Source: a virus. Taken from it: a stretch of 22,448 bases of DNA. The stretch covers positions 1-22,448 of the IMG/VR virus record IMGVR_UViG_3300020448_000046. One strand, written 5' to 3'. Position numbers and translations under genes: made by a program. The notes beneath the pieces were generated by a model, which worked only from the letters and a program-made list of their open reading frames with translations, was not told the origin of the DNA and searched no databases. Shown piece after piece: positions 7,680-15,202 of this stretch (positions within the stretch are counted from its first letter, which is position 1; each line of letters opens with the position of its first letter).

Positions 7680-8428
7680 TATTTAAATTTCCCATCTACC
7701 CTTACTGTATAACTAAAATAAGGCATAGAATCTACGCCGTGATAGTCTTTAGTATTATATGAATATGCTTTGTACTGTAAGTCTCCTTCTGGCACGTAAA
7801 ACTTCTGTTTATTCAAGCTATCGTACACGTATACGGGTCTATAACCTCCTGGGTGGAAGTTAATAGTATCAGCTACTTCTTTGTCTAGTAATGTGTCTCT
7901 ATGGCATGGAACAATACTATTTGCCCATGATCCATATATAACACATCTACCAATTTCCTTAAAAGGTAAATCATTGTATACACATTCTTTCAAGTAACCT
8001 AATCCTAAAGAGTCATTCCAATCTGATGTATCATTCATATTATCCGCAAATGAACTTTCTTTAACATCAACAACAAAGAACCAAGGTAAGTTTGTTCTGT
8101 GTTTGAAATAAAAAAATTTTCTTACTTCATTTTGTGTGAAACCTGCAGGTATATCATGTGTATGTTCCATTAGTGCTTCGTCTTCAAACTTACCATATTG
8201 ATTTAGTTCTGGTGGCATACTGCCTCCTACCTTTGGCCATTTATCCAGAGGATTTTTTGCTAACATTAAACATATTTCGTTGTCTAATTTTTGCCAATCC
8301 CAGTCTAATGTGTATTTTGTAAAATTTTTAAAAGGCTTTCCTTCAATGCCTAGCATTGGACTTTCCTCGTGTTCGCACTTGTACAGTTTACCTATACCTT
8401 CTACTTCTTTTGTATCAACTAGTTTCAT
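7679..8428 (-). CDS. Putative 2OG-Fe(II) oxygenase
   Basis: A 249-aa protein whose C-terminal half carries the ligand spacing of a 2-oxoglutarate/iron dioxygenase jelly roll. H176 and D178 lie in VPCHRDT (HxD), the distal H230 in DYHGVDS, and R243 in SYTVRVDG, 13 residues later, would bind the 2OG carboxylate. The strand preceding R243 (YFSYTVRVDG) has the usual alternating pattern. The N-terminal 170 residues are not recognised and may be a substrate-specificity domain. Such enzymes hydroxylate proteins, sugars or small molecules and are frequent in marine T4-like phages. I chose ATG 8428, which overlaps the upstream stop as ATGA. ATG 8449 and TTG 8455 would add 7-9 residues. The assignment rests on motif spacing alone. 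Confidence 0.6.
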   Translation of the reverse strand: MKLVDTKEVEGIGKLYKCEHEESPMLGIEGKPFKNFTKYTLDWDWQKLDNEICLMLAKNPLDKWPKVGGSMPPELNQYGKFEDEALMEHTHDIPAGFTQNEVRKFFYFKHRTNLPWFFVVDVKESSFADNMNDTSDWNDSLGLGYLKECVYNDLPFKEIGRCVIYGSWANSIVPCHRDTLLDKEVADTINFHPGGYRPVYVYDSLNKQKFYVPEGDLQYKAYSYNTKDYHGVDSMPYFSYTVRVDGKFK

Positions 8429-9360
8429 TTTAAATATTTTTTCATCCATTGCCAAGCAATTCCACTACGTAAGTCTGCAAAACTCCAATGACATTGTGCA
8501 ATTTTTCTAATCCAAGCTTCTCTATCAAATATTTGTAAATTATTCATCTGAGATAAATCTGTATGACACACTTCTTCAACTTGACTTGACTTTGGATCTT
8601 CTACTATAATTGGAACACCTTCTATTACACTTGCTACCAAAGGTGAACTGTTAAATCCTATTGTACAAAACGCATGAGCAAGATCATGTTCTATGTGTTC
8701 ACCAAAACTTACTCTAACATTATCACCTACAATTTGTTTTACATATTCCGGAGCCTTCTTGTCTCCAGGATGGGGTCTAACAATTATTGGGCGTGTGGTA
8801 TATTGTCTAATCTGTGCAATTTTATGATTTGCCCAAGATACAACATCTTTACCTTTCATACTCCAACCACCATTACGTTGTAAACAAAGTAATACAGTAT
8901 CTCTTTCATTTATGGACCAAGGCTTTAAGCTAACTCCTAAATCTCTTTGTATGTTTAACCAATTTTGATCAGTATATTCGTTATTACAATAAACACCTGT
9001 ATCATTGAATACTCCATTTATACTGTATCTTAAATAATGATGTGGTGCATTTTGTTTTGCTTTATATAAAAATAAATTGCTGTCAGCAGTTATAAACCAT
9101 TTGTTTCTTGTGTTACTTGCTATGTTTCTGCGTAACTGTATATGAGGAACGTGTGCTGACTTGTCATGAACAAAGCCTTGCATCATTGCCACGTCACAGT
9201 CTAACATTTCATAACCATCATATACCAATCCATTATCACCAGCTTCTCTTACTCCGGTAATAAAATTTTTTATTATATCAAGTTTATGGTTTTCTTTTTG
9301 TGGCTTATTGTTTGCTTTTGCTCCAGGTGGTATTACTTTTGTGTATCCAACAACTCTCAT
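8425..9360 (-). CDS. Polysaccharide glycosyltransferase-like protein (paralogue B)
   Basis: A 311-aa protein, the best preserved of three related proteins in the window. Landmarks are LGVSLKPW (residues 141-148), QIRQYTTRPIIVRPHPGDK (183-201), GFNSSP (235-240), IEGVPIIVED (246-255) and a C-terminal SGIAWQWMKKYL. The RPHP followed by a Ser-rich loop and EGVP is what one expects in the nucleotide-binding half of GT-B-like capsule and Kdo transferases (KpsC/KpsS-like). It has no membrane segment and presumably works in the cytoplasm with the sugar-activating and methylating enzymes of the island. The start ATG 9360 overlaps the upstream stop as ATGA, with AGGAG upstream. Donor sugar is unknown. 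Confidence 0.75.
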   Translation of the reverse strand: MRVVGYTKVIPPGAKANNKPQKENHKLDIIKNFITGVREAGDNGLVYDGYEMLDCDVAMMQGFVHDKSAHVPHIQLRRNIASNTRNKWFITADSNLFLYKAKQNAPHHYLRYSINGVFNDTGVYCNNEYTDQNWLNIQRDLGVSLKPWSINERDTVLLCLQRNGGWSMKGKDVVSWANHKIAQIRQYTTRPIIVRPHPGDKKAPEYVKQIVGDNVRVSFGEHIEHDLAHAFCTIGFNSSPLVASVIEGVPIIVEDPKSSQVEEVCHTDLSQMNNLQIFDREAWIRKIAQCHWSFADLRSGIAWQWMKKYLK

Positions 9361-10361
9361 TTACCTGCTCCTAACTGTTGCCAAGCATATCCACTTAACA
9401 TCTCATCATATGTAAATTGATTATTGCTTAGATATCTACACAGCCAAGTAAGTTGTTTTCTTCCTGGATGTTTTACAAATTCTATTCTTTCTAAACGTTT
9501 TTCACATAAGTCTTGAGCACAGTTAGGACCTAATACTATTGCAGGTTTGCCATATATCATAGCTTCAAGTGCCGCAATACTGTTAAAGGTTACCATACAA
9601 TGTACATTATCATCAAGGGCTTGTTCTATTGTGTTTACAGATACTCTGTCTTCTCTGCTTGGCTTTTTGCGTACTTCAATTGGTCTTGATGTATGTTTCT
9701 TTATTTCTAATATAGTTTCATTGATCCATTGATCCAAATCTCTTTCAAAGTATTTCATTACTTTTTCACTTGGAGGAACAATTAAGATTTTCCTTCCAGG
9801 AACATTATCCTTAAATGGTATTGCTAGTCTTTTCCAACGTTCACCACCATACAAATTTTCGTTGCCTTCTTTCTCTGGCATATGGAGATTTTGTAATGCG
9901 TTCTTTACTATTCTGTGATAAATTTTTTTGCCGTTTGGATTATTTGTGCTTGGATTGTTACCAACGTAACCTGTGTCCATAAAATAAAAATCTTTGCCTC
10001 GGGCAATACATTCTTTGATTATTTTTTGTTTGCCTAGCCCTCTCACAAGGAACGGGGCTGGATGAGCCCAGTAGTCATTTATGTCATCTGCTCTAATATA
10101 TTTTCCACCACTGCCTAATGCCATTGCCATAACAAAAGCATCAACTATGCCAAAAGAACCTTTTACTTTCTTTTCTACTTTTTTAATACCACTGTCTATG
10201 CAAATTAATTTAGGATTTCTAACATCACTAAACATATCCGTAATGGCTCTAATAGCCTTAGAATTATCTTGTACGGCTACAGAATAAATTATTTCATCAA
10301 TTAATTCTTTTAATCTATTTGGTAACACTCTAGGATCCCATTCTCCAAGCCCTTCACTCAC
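9357..10361 (-). CDS. Polysaccharide glycosyltransferase-like protein (paralogue A, altered motif)
   Basis: A 334-aa protein related to the next gene downstream and to that at 4879-5724. It keeps the helix-strand EIKKHTSRPIEVRKKPSRE, VTFNSIAALEAMIYGKPAIVLG and the C-terminal SGYAWQQLG. However, the RPHP motif of the two paralogues is replaced by RKKP, and the Ser pair by SIAA, so it may have a different donor or have lost catalysis. The start is GTG at 10361, four codons before the end of the upstream gene, with GGAGAATAAAG before it; no ATG occurs for the next 40 codons. It lies between the GT8-like gene and paralogue B and should be co-expressed with them. Family assignment is by comparison within the window plus general knowledge of capsule-type transferases. 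Confidence 0.7.
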   Translation of the reverse strand: MSEGLGEWDPRVLPNRLKELIDEIIYSVAVQDNSKAIRAITDMFSDVRNPKLICIDSGIKKVEKKVKGSFGIVDAFVMAMALGSGGKYIRADDINDYWAHPAPFLVRGLGKQKIIKECIARGKDFYFMDTGYVGNNPSTNNPNGKKIYHRIVKNALQNLHMPEKEGNENLYGGERWKRLAIPFKDNVPGRKILIVPPSEKVMKYFERDLDQWINETILEIKKHTSRPIEVRKKPSREDRVSVNTIEQALDDNVHCMVTFNSIAALEAMIYGKPAIVLGPNCAQDLCEKRLERIEFVKHPGRKQLTWLCRYLSNNQFTYDEMLSGYAWQQLGAGK

Positions 10362-11040
10362 CTTTATTCTCCATCATTTGGAATAATGCGTCCTTCCATA
10401 TCTGATGATAGTCACAGTTTCTATATTCTTTAAACCAAGGCCCACCTTCGGTATAATGCAAGGCTCTTGGTGTTCCATCATCATACCAACCTACCAGGTA
10501 GTTCCAATCCTTTGGTAGTTCTCCTATTTCACTGTCTTTCAACCAACTAAATCTATGAAAATATTTTCCATCATAATTAGGATTGTTTACACTATCTATA
10601 GTAACTTTCTCATTACTAGGATGTCCACAGTTCCATAAAACCACAGAACTCCAATTCTTTCTTGGATAAACAGTTTGCACTTGTCCGTCCATCTTGATGC
10701 CTGGCTTTGGCGTGTAATCATGTTGTACACACATCACAGCATACTTGTCATCTGCCAATGCAAATAAATTATCTACATTTTCTAAAAACACAACATCACT
10801 GTCGCAAAACAAAGCCCAACCTTTGTAATTACATAAATGAGGAATCAAAAATCTTGTAAACGTAAATTCTGTACTTGCAAGTTTGTCAACTTCACGCCAA
10901 TACAATTTTTGATCTCTTAAATCTTTTTGGATTAAAGGTATGACTTCTGTTTCTGTGTTGAAACGTTTTAATGAGTGTTCACACACTTGATAAGCAATAT
11001 CTTCTCTAGTGTCATAACCAACAAAAACTTTATTTTTCAT
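10354..11040 (-). CDS. GT8-like glycosyltransferase
   Basis: A 228-aa protein. KVFVGYDTREDIAYQVCEHSL (residues 4-24) followed by LYWREVDKLASTEFTFTRFLIP and the DxD in GWALFCDSDVVF (D80-S81-D82) is the pattern of short GT8-like sugar transferases. The DxD would bind Mn2+ and a nucleotide sugar. The C-terminal WNYLVGWYDDGTPRALHYTEGGPWF has the conserved LHYTEG-type segment (a His near the active site). I chose ATG 11040 because family-like residues begin there; an upstream TTG (11103) adds 21 residues that only overlap the previous gene. It shares 11 bases with the upstream small gene. Confidence 0.85.
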   Translation of the reverse strand: MKNKVFVGYDTREDIAYQVCEHSLKRFNTETEVIPLIQKDLRDQKLYWREVDKLASTEFTFTRFLIPHLCNYKGWALFCDSDVVFLENVDNLFALADDKYAVMCVQHDYTPKPGIKMDGQVQTVYPRKNWSSVVLWNCGHPSNEKVTIDSVNNPNYDGKYFHRFSWLKDSEIGELPKDWNYLVGWYDDGTPRALHYTEGGPWFKEYRNCDYHQIWKDALFQMMENKGE

Positions 11041-11314
11041 ACATAACTTTCTGACCAACAATTTGTGGTCTTTGTTGTGTAGGATCGATGATAACTGATG
11101 CACACGACAAATATTCTACTCCTACGTCTTTACCATAAACCATCTTACCATGATTGATAACACCATTCAATAGTTTGTCTCCGTAGATGTCAAAGAACTG
11201 TTCGCATTGTTGGTAATCCGAAAATTGTATTTGCCAACTGTATAAGTTTTCTTTAACGTCAGGAGTGTTTACGTAGAATAATGTTGCTAAAAAAATGACA
11301 GTCAAAGTATTCAT
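11030..11314 (-). CDS. Small predicted secreted or inner-membrane protein
   Basis: A 94-aa protein that I do not recognise. Residues 3-15 are hydrophobic (TLTVIFLATLFYV) and would act as a signal peptide or a single membrane anchor, although there is no basic residue before them. The remaining 75-80 residues contain two cysteines, C37 and C71, which could form a disulfide if the protein is exported. I chose ATG 11314, one base after the TylF stop, with AGGAAGGA upstream; a TTG at 11353 would overlap the previous gene and place 13 polar residues before the hydrophobic stretch. It is the only apparent exported protein in the glycan island. Roles such as host-surface alteration or exclusion of other phages are guesses. 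Confidence 0.65.
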   Translation of the reverse strand: MNTLTVIFLATLFYVNTPDVKENLYSWQIQFSDYQQCEQFFDIYGDKLLNGVINHGKMVYGKDVGVEYLSCASVIIDPTQQRPQIVGQKVMYEK

Positions 11315-11315
11315 A

Positions 11316-11993
11316 CTATTGGTCCTTCCTAATATAAACCGAAGTTTCGTCAATAATACTTATGTTCACACTTGGTCCAAGAACCTCATGAAAGGCTTGT
11401 TTGCTACCTTGCCATGAATGATAGTCATCCAAAACCATATAGCCTCCTGGCACTACTCTTGGCCATAATACTTGTAATTCTTTTAATGTAGACTCATACC
11501 AATCTGTATCAAGTCTTAAAAATGCAATTTTGTTTGGTATATTGGTTGTATCATTTAGTGTGTTACAAACGTCACCTTTAATAAAATTTATTTTAGCGGG
11601 TGGCATTGAAAATTTGTATAAGTTTTGTTCTACTTCTTCTATTTCAGCTCTACACCATTGTGCATTTCCCCATTTAGCTTTGGGACTGTCTTTTGCATAA
11701 CCTATTGTGCCATCTTTGTTTATTTTGTAATCTGCATCTGTTGGTTGCGTCATTCCTCCAAATGTATCATATAACCAAAAGTTTCTATTGGTATTTGTGT
11801 TTGCCAACCAAGACACAATGATTTGTCCGCCCTTCCAAACTCCACATTCTACTATATCACCTTGTATGTTTTGTTTGTCTAATTCTTTAACGGTATAAAA
11901 TGTGTGTGCAAGTCTAGTGCCACTTGTCATGCTGTATTCAGATGCCTGATCAACTGCACTTTTACAATTTTGATAGGTTTGCCAAGATTTCAT
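11316..11993 (-). CDS. TylF/macrocin O-methyltransferase family protein
   Basis: A 225-aa SAM-dependent methyltransferase. DIVECGVWKGG (residues 46-56) is the family's motif I. LYDTFGGMTQPTDAD (74-88) carries the SAM ribose-binding acid, and RLDTDWYEST (160-169) plus VVPGGYMVLDDY (180-191) supply the metal-binding acidic residues seen in TylF-like enzymes. These proteins methylate hydroxyl groups of sugars in antibiotics and surface glycans. The likely substrate here is a sugar made or transferred by the neighbouring enzymes. The start ATG 11993 overlaps the upstream stop as TAATG; the SD is weak (AGAAAG), so coupling is likely. Family assignment is firm; the substrate is inference. Confidence 0.9.
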   Translation of the reverse strand: MKSWQTYQNCKSAVDQASEYSMTSGTRLAHTFYTVKELDKQNIQGDIVECGVWKGGQIIVSWLANTNTNRNFWLYDTFGGMTQPTDADYKINKDGTIGYAKDSPKAKWGNAQWCRAEIEEVEQNLYKFSMPPAKINFIKGDVCNTLNDTTNIPNKIAFLRLDTDWYESTLKELQVLWPRVVPGGYMVLDDYHSWQGSKQAFHEVLGPSVNISIIDETSVYIRKDQ

Positions 11994-12751
11994 TATTTTC
12001 TTTCTATGTCAGCTTCAGTACATTCTTCTCCATACTGTACTTCAAGTATGTGACAAGGTTCATCAGTGTCATTTATACCTTGATGCCAAACTTCTTTGCC
12101 TATGTCATAACCATGTGTTAGAGCTTTTAAGGTAACAGTTTGTAGTCCAGCTTTGCCATCAGTCAGTACATCACAACTGCCTTTCAAAACGTACCAATGT
12201 TCTGAACGTTTGAAATGACGTTGCATACTTAATTTAGACTTTGGACTTATAACTAATTCTTTAACCTTGTATCCAGGCTTGTCATCTAACACTCTGTACC
12301 AACCCCAGTTGCGTTTTGTCTTTGGATGTTTGTATTCTTCTAATATCCAACTGCTTGAATTTTGTTTATGACTTCCTCCAACACCAAATACAAATTCTAC
12401 TTTGTCTGACCAAAGTTTCATTTCAGGTATGTTGTTTTGTGTTCTATCACCGCCATTTGCAAATACTATATCACAGTTGTAGCCTGAGGTTGCCATTAAT
12501 TTAAAGATTGCACCAGAGGCAGAATCATCATTGTCTTCCCATGTAAGAACATCATCTACCATTTTTAAATTACGGATTATTTCTACACGTTCTTTGATTG
12601 GCATGAAAGGTTTACCTTTCTTACGTGTGAGCCATTCGTCACTATTGAGCCCGACGACTAATTTGTCGCCGAGCTTTTTTGCTTCTTTGAAATAAGAAAT
12701 GTGTCCTGAATGTAAAGGATCAAATCCACCTGTAACTAATACAACTTTCAT
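11993..12751 (-). CDS. RfaE/TagD-like nucleotidyltransferase fused to a ManC-type cupin
   Basis: A 252-aa two-domain protein. Residues 1-140 form a cytidylyltransferase-like fold: TGGFDPLHSGH (7-17) has the nucleotide-binding HxGH (H14, H17), and FANGGDR (97-103) matches the GGD region of HldE/RfaE. Residues 149-252 match the cupin of type II mannose-6-phosphate isomerase/ManC: NWGWYRVLDD, QRHFKRSEHWYVLKG with H179, E184 and H185, and H223 in VWHQG as metal ligands, ending in ILEVQYGEECTEADIER. The N-terminal domain should activate a sugar phosphate or polyol phosphate with CTP or ATP. The cupin may isomerise or bind the sugar. ATG 12751 lacks an SD but has TTAAATA five bases upstream. Confidence 0.85.
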   Translation of the reverse strand: MKVVLVTGGFDPLHSGHISYFKEAKKLGDKLVVGLNSDEWLTRKKGKPFMPIKERVEIIRNLKMVDDVLTWEDNDDSASGAIFKLMATSGYNCDIVFANGGDRTQNNIPEMKLWSDKVEFVFGVGGSHKQNSSSWILEEYKHPKTKRNWGWYRVLDDKPGYKVKELVISPKSKLSMQRHFKRSEHWYVLKGSCDVLTDGKAGLQTVTLKALTHGYDIGKEVWHQGINDTDEPCHILEVQYGEECTEADIERK

Positions 12752-12767
12752 AGTTGTATTTAAGTGT

Positions 12768-13412
12768 CTATCTATTTTCTGCTTCGATGAATTGAGCTAT
12801 TGTTTCTGGGTCAGACACTTCGTATGGATCATTGTCTTCATCTTTGTGATTGAATCCTGGTTCCACGTAGGCTTCCATTATGATATTATTCTTAATGTAG
12901 CAACTGTATCTCCATGATCTCATTGCAAATCCTTTGCCTCTTTTTGAACAAAGCATACCCATTGAGTCAGTAAAATCTCCATTACCGTCTGCTAACATTT
13001 TAACTTTTTCAATACCTAATGATTCGGCCCAAGCATTCATTACGAATCCATCATTTACAGATACGCAATAAATCTCATCAATGCCAGCATTTTTTAATCT
13101 ATCATACATTTCTTCATATGCAGGTAGCATCTTTGATGAACACACAGGAGTGAATGCTCCTGGTAAACTGAAAAGAATTACGTTTTTGTCCTTAAATAAA
13201 TCTAGTGAATTTTGTTTTACAAACTCACCTGCAATTCTCTGTACAAAGTCAGCTGAAGGAATCATATCCCATTTTTGTAACCTTTGTCTTTCGCCAGGTA
13301 ATGATGTCCGTTCAAAGTGGTCAATAGTAGGTCGAACGTTACCTCCATATTGACGTGTTACATTTTCACTTGCCTGTTGTTCCCAAGCAGGCTTGGTTTC
13401 GCTTAACTTCAT
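12768..13412 (-). CDS. Peroxiredoxin (Prx5-like)
   Basis: A 214-aa protein whose residues about 60-214 match Prx5-type thiol peroxidases. The peroxidatic cysteine is C91 in LPGAFTPVCSSKMLPAYEE (the family's PGAFTP-x-C). KRGKGFAMRSWRYSCYI (158-173) and YVEPG...DPYEVSDPETI near the end are also typical. Other cysteines are C116, C155 and C171, any of which might resolve the sulfenate. The first 60 residues are an extension not found in the core family and contain no signal peptide. The enzyme would reduce peroxides in the cytoplasm. It opens the accessory island directly after the UvsY-like gene, with its own SD (AAAGGAAAA) before ATG 13412. The family call is firm; the benefit to the phage is inference. 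Confidence 0.93.
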   Translation of the reverse strand: MKLSETKPAWEQQASENVTRQYGGNVRPTIDHFERTSLPGERQRLQKWDMIPSADFVQRIAGEFVKQNSLDLFKDKNVILFSLPGAFTPVCSSKMLPAYEEMYDRLKNAGIDEIYCVSVNDGFVMNAWAESLGIEKVKMLADGNGDFTDSMGMLCSKRGKGFAMRSWRYSCYIKNNIIMEAYVEPGFNHKDEDNDPYEVSDPETIAQFIEAENR

Positions 13413-13438
13413 ATAATTGTTTTTCCTTTAGTTATGTT

Positions 13439-13894
13439 TTATAAGCTGGCATCTTCCATGCCTGCAACTCTTAATTTGACTATGTTTGTGAGTTGCCATT
13501 GTTTTTGATCTAGTGCCTTTGTTACGCCTAACCATTTATTACGCATTAATGCAAATTCGTTAATTATCTTTTCATAATCAACAACGTCAGCTTCACCGTC
13601 AACATACTTTTCAACGTCTCTACTGCTTAATGCTCTTGCATAATTTTCTAAATATTTTTTAAAGAATGAACTACGCAGTCTTCTGAGTTCAATGTTCAAG
13701 TATTCTAATATTGCTTCAAGTTCTTGCAATTGATTGAACCTTTGCTCAACTATGCCAGGCATTTCAGCCGCCGCACGTTCTACATTTCCTTTGATTCTGA
13801 TTTGTGCCTTTGCGGCATCCAATTCATCTTCAAAGTATTGTATGGCGTCAGGAATCTTGCTGATGTCTTTTGCTATATCAGAATACCATCCCAT
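13439..13894 (-). CDS. uvsY: UvsY-like recombination mediator
   Basis: A 151-aa, mostly helical protein, close to T4 UvsY (137 aa). The C-terminal half shows the UvsY pattern as I remember it: a basic helix (ELRRLRSSFFKKYLENY), a short acidic linker ending in EADVV, a helix with MRNKWLG, and a final helix (QLTNIVKLRVAGME). In T4 the corresponding pieces are KARLDYY, ADKDVL, QYWGIL and IKHIQDMRA. UvsY helps UvsX displace gp32 from ssDNA. The gene lies two genes after uvsX and three after gp32, which supports the call. Overall identity with T4 is low, so this is a family-level inference. ATG 13894 overlaps the previous stop (TAATG) and has AGAGGA upstream. Confidence 0.7.
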   Translation of the reverse strand: MGWYSDIAKDISKIPDAIQYFEDELDAAKAQIRIKGNVERAAAEMPGIVEQRFNQLQELEAILEYLNIELRRLRSSFFKKYLENYARALSSRDVEKYVDGEADVVDYEKIINEFALMRNKWLGVTKALDQKQWQLTNIVKLRVAGMEDASL

Positions 13895-14121
13895 TAATAA
13901 TCCTCTTCTGTGTCTTCATCTAGTTCTACATCTTCTTCCAAGTAATAACCAATTGCCTTATCAAGTTCATTATCTGAGCCTAGTGCATCTCGAAATGCTT
14001 CATCGTCTGTACCAAAGTCTGCACATAAATCTACATATCTTTCAGCAACAGTTTCGATGTGTTTTTTGTCAATGTATTCTTTAAATACTTGCCAAAACTC
14101 GATTATCTGTGAACCATCCAT
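13894..14121 (-). CDS. Small acidic protein between uvsX and uvsY
   Basis: A 75-aa protein, helical in its first 60 residues (FWQVFKEYIDKKHIETVAERYVDLCADFG) and ending in a very acidic tail (EEDVELDEDTEEDY). I do not recognise a named family, although similar proteins occur next to uvsX in marine T4-like phages as far as I recall. The acidic tail could mimic DNA or contact the DNA-binding proteins around it. ATG 14121 has AAGGA upstream and starts 7 bases after the uvsX stop; another in-frame choice is not available nearby. It overlaps the uvsY-like gene by one base, so the pair is probably translated together. Confidence 0.8.
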   Translation of the reverse strand: MDGSQIIEFWQVFKEYIDKKHIETVAERYVDLCADFGTDDEAFRDALGSDNELDKAIGYYLEEDVELDEDTEEDY

Positions 14122-14127
14122 TTGTCC

Positions 14128-15186
14128 TTACTCCTCAGGTTGTTTTTCAACTTCTTCTACAGATTCTTCTGTGGATAACTTTTCGAAGTCACTCATAATT
14201 AGCTCTAGTTGTTCACCAGACCAGTCTTTTCGATAATTCAAATGTTCTTTCCCCATAGAATCTACGTATTTAAGTCGATTCCCCTGTTGAGTAAGTAGTC
14301 CTTTTTTCTCAAATAAGTCAACAAGTCCACTGTAAGGATCCATGCCTTGTTCATATGGAATTTTGACTTGTACTGATTCAAATGGTTTTGCATATCTTGT
14401 TTTCATAACTTTACAAGCGGCTCTAATACCTCTTACGTCAGTTACCTTTTTACCATCTTCATCTTCTTTAAGTTTGAGCTTTTTCATCGCAACAACAATA
14501 CTTGATGCATAGATAAATCCTTGTCCACCTGATATCTTATCATCTGGATCAAACATATCTTGTGATGCATACGTGTGGTTTGTTGCCACTAGTCCTACAT
14601 TATGACTACCAAACATATTAACACAGTTTCTTACAAGTGCCGTTAGTGCCTTGGGTTTTCTACCCATATCACCTTTCATGTCACCTTTTGTAAACTGATC
14701 AACATCTGTTGGAGTCAATAACATACCCAAAGAATCAATTACAAATAATACTTTTGGACGATCTTCTTCCGTCATATCTCTGTAATCACTCATAAAAGTT
14801 GATACTGTCTTTGCAACATCATCAATCATGGACATATTAAGTTTAAGTAATTTCTTTTCATCTGTGTCAACTTCTAATGCTTGTAACCAAGTTTCATCTA
14901 ATGCGTTCTCAGAGTCAACCAAAACAACAAATATGCCTTGCTTCTGTGCTTCTTTTACAATATTACCTGCACAAAAATAAGATTTACCTGATCCTGATTC
15001 ACCTGCAAACACAGTTACTTTGCCTAGTGGAACACCTTTGTTAAAGTCTCCTGACACAAGATAGTTGAGTGCTTTGTTACCTGTACTAATCCAATCAGTA
15101 GGATCATGAAATCCTGCACTCATTCCTGTGATAGATTTAGTTAAGTTTTTACGAAACTTAGAAACGTCAAATGCCTTGTTAGCCAT
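14128..15186 (-). CDS. uvsX: UvsX RecA-like recombinase
   Basis: A 352-aa recombinase of the RecA/UvsX family (T4 UvsX is 391 aa). Walker A is GESGSGKS (residues 62-69). E93 in VVLVDSEN is the catalytic glutamate, Walker B is VLFVID (146-151), and TNHTY (202-206) is the motif preceding the DNA-binding loop region. The C-terminus ends in an acidic tail (STEESVEEVEKQPEE), as in many recombinases. It pairs homologous strands for recombination-dependent replication and repair, loaded by UvsY onto gp32-coated ssDNA. The ATG at 15186 has AAGGAG upstream. A strong hairpin lies in the leader between gp32 and this gene. Unlike T4 UvsX, the P-loop is of the canonical GxxxxGKS form. Confidence 0.95.
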   Translation of the reverse strand: MANKAFDVSKFRKNLTKSITGMSAGFHDPTDWISTGNKALNYLVSGDFNKGVPLGKVTVFAGESGSGKSYFCAGNIVKEAQKQGIFVVLVDSENALDETWLQALEVDTDEKKLLKLNMSMIDDVAKTVSTFMSDYRDMTEEDRPKVLFVIDSLGMLLTPTDVDQFTKGDMKGDMGRKPKALTALVRNCVNMFGSHNVGLVATNHTYASQDMFDPDDKISGGQGFIYASSIVVAMKKLKLKEDEDGKKVTDVRGIRAACKVMKTRYAKPFESVQVKIPYEQGMDPYSGLVDLFEKKGLLTQQGNRLKYVDSMGKEHLNYRKDWSGEQLELIMSDFEKLSTEESVEEVEKQPEE

Positions 15187-15202
15187 TATTACTCCTTAAT
15201 CC

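Noticed and set aside
4879-12751. Island as a DNA hypermodification system (SHMT plus glycosyltransferases as in T4 glucosyl-hmC)
   Set aside because: No thymidylate synthase-like, dCMP hydroxymethylase or T4 glucosyltransferase homologue is seen; the transferases look capsule- or LPS-like. Possible but unsupported in this window.
13894-14121. 75-aa acidic protein as the late transcription co-activator gp33
   Set aside because: Size and acidity are the only similarities; no gp33 motif could be recognised.
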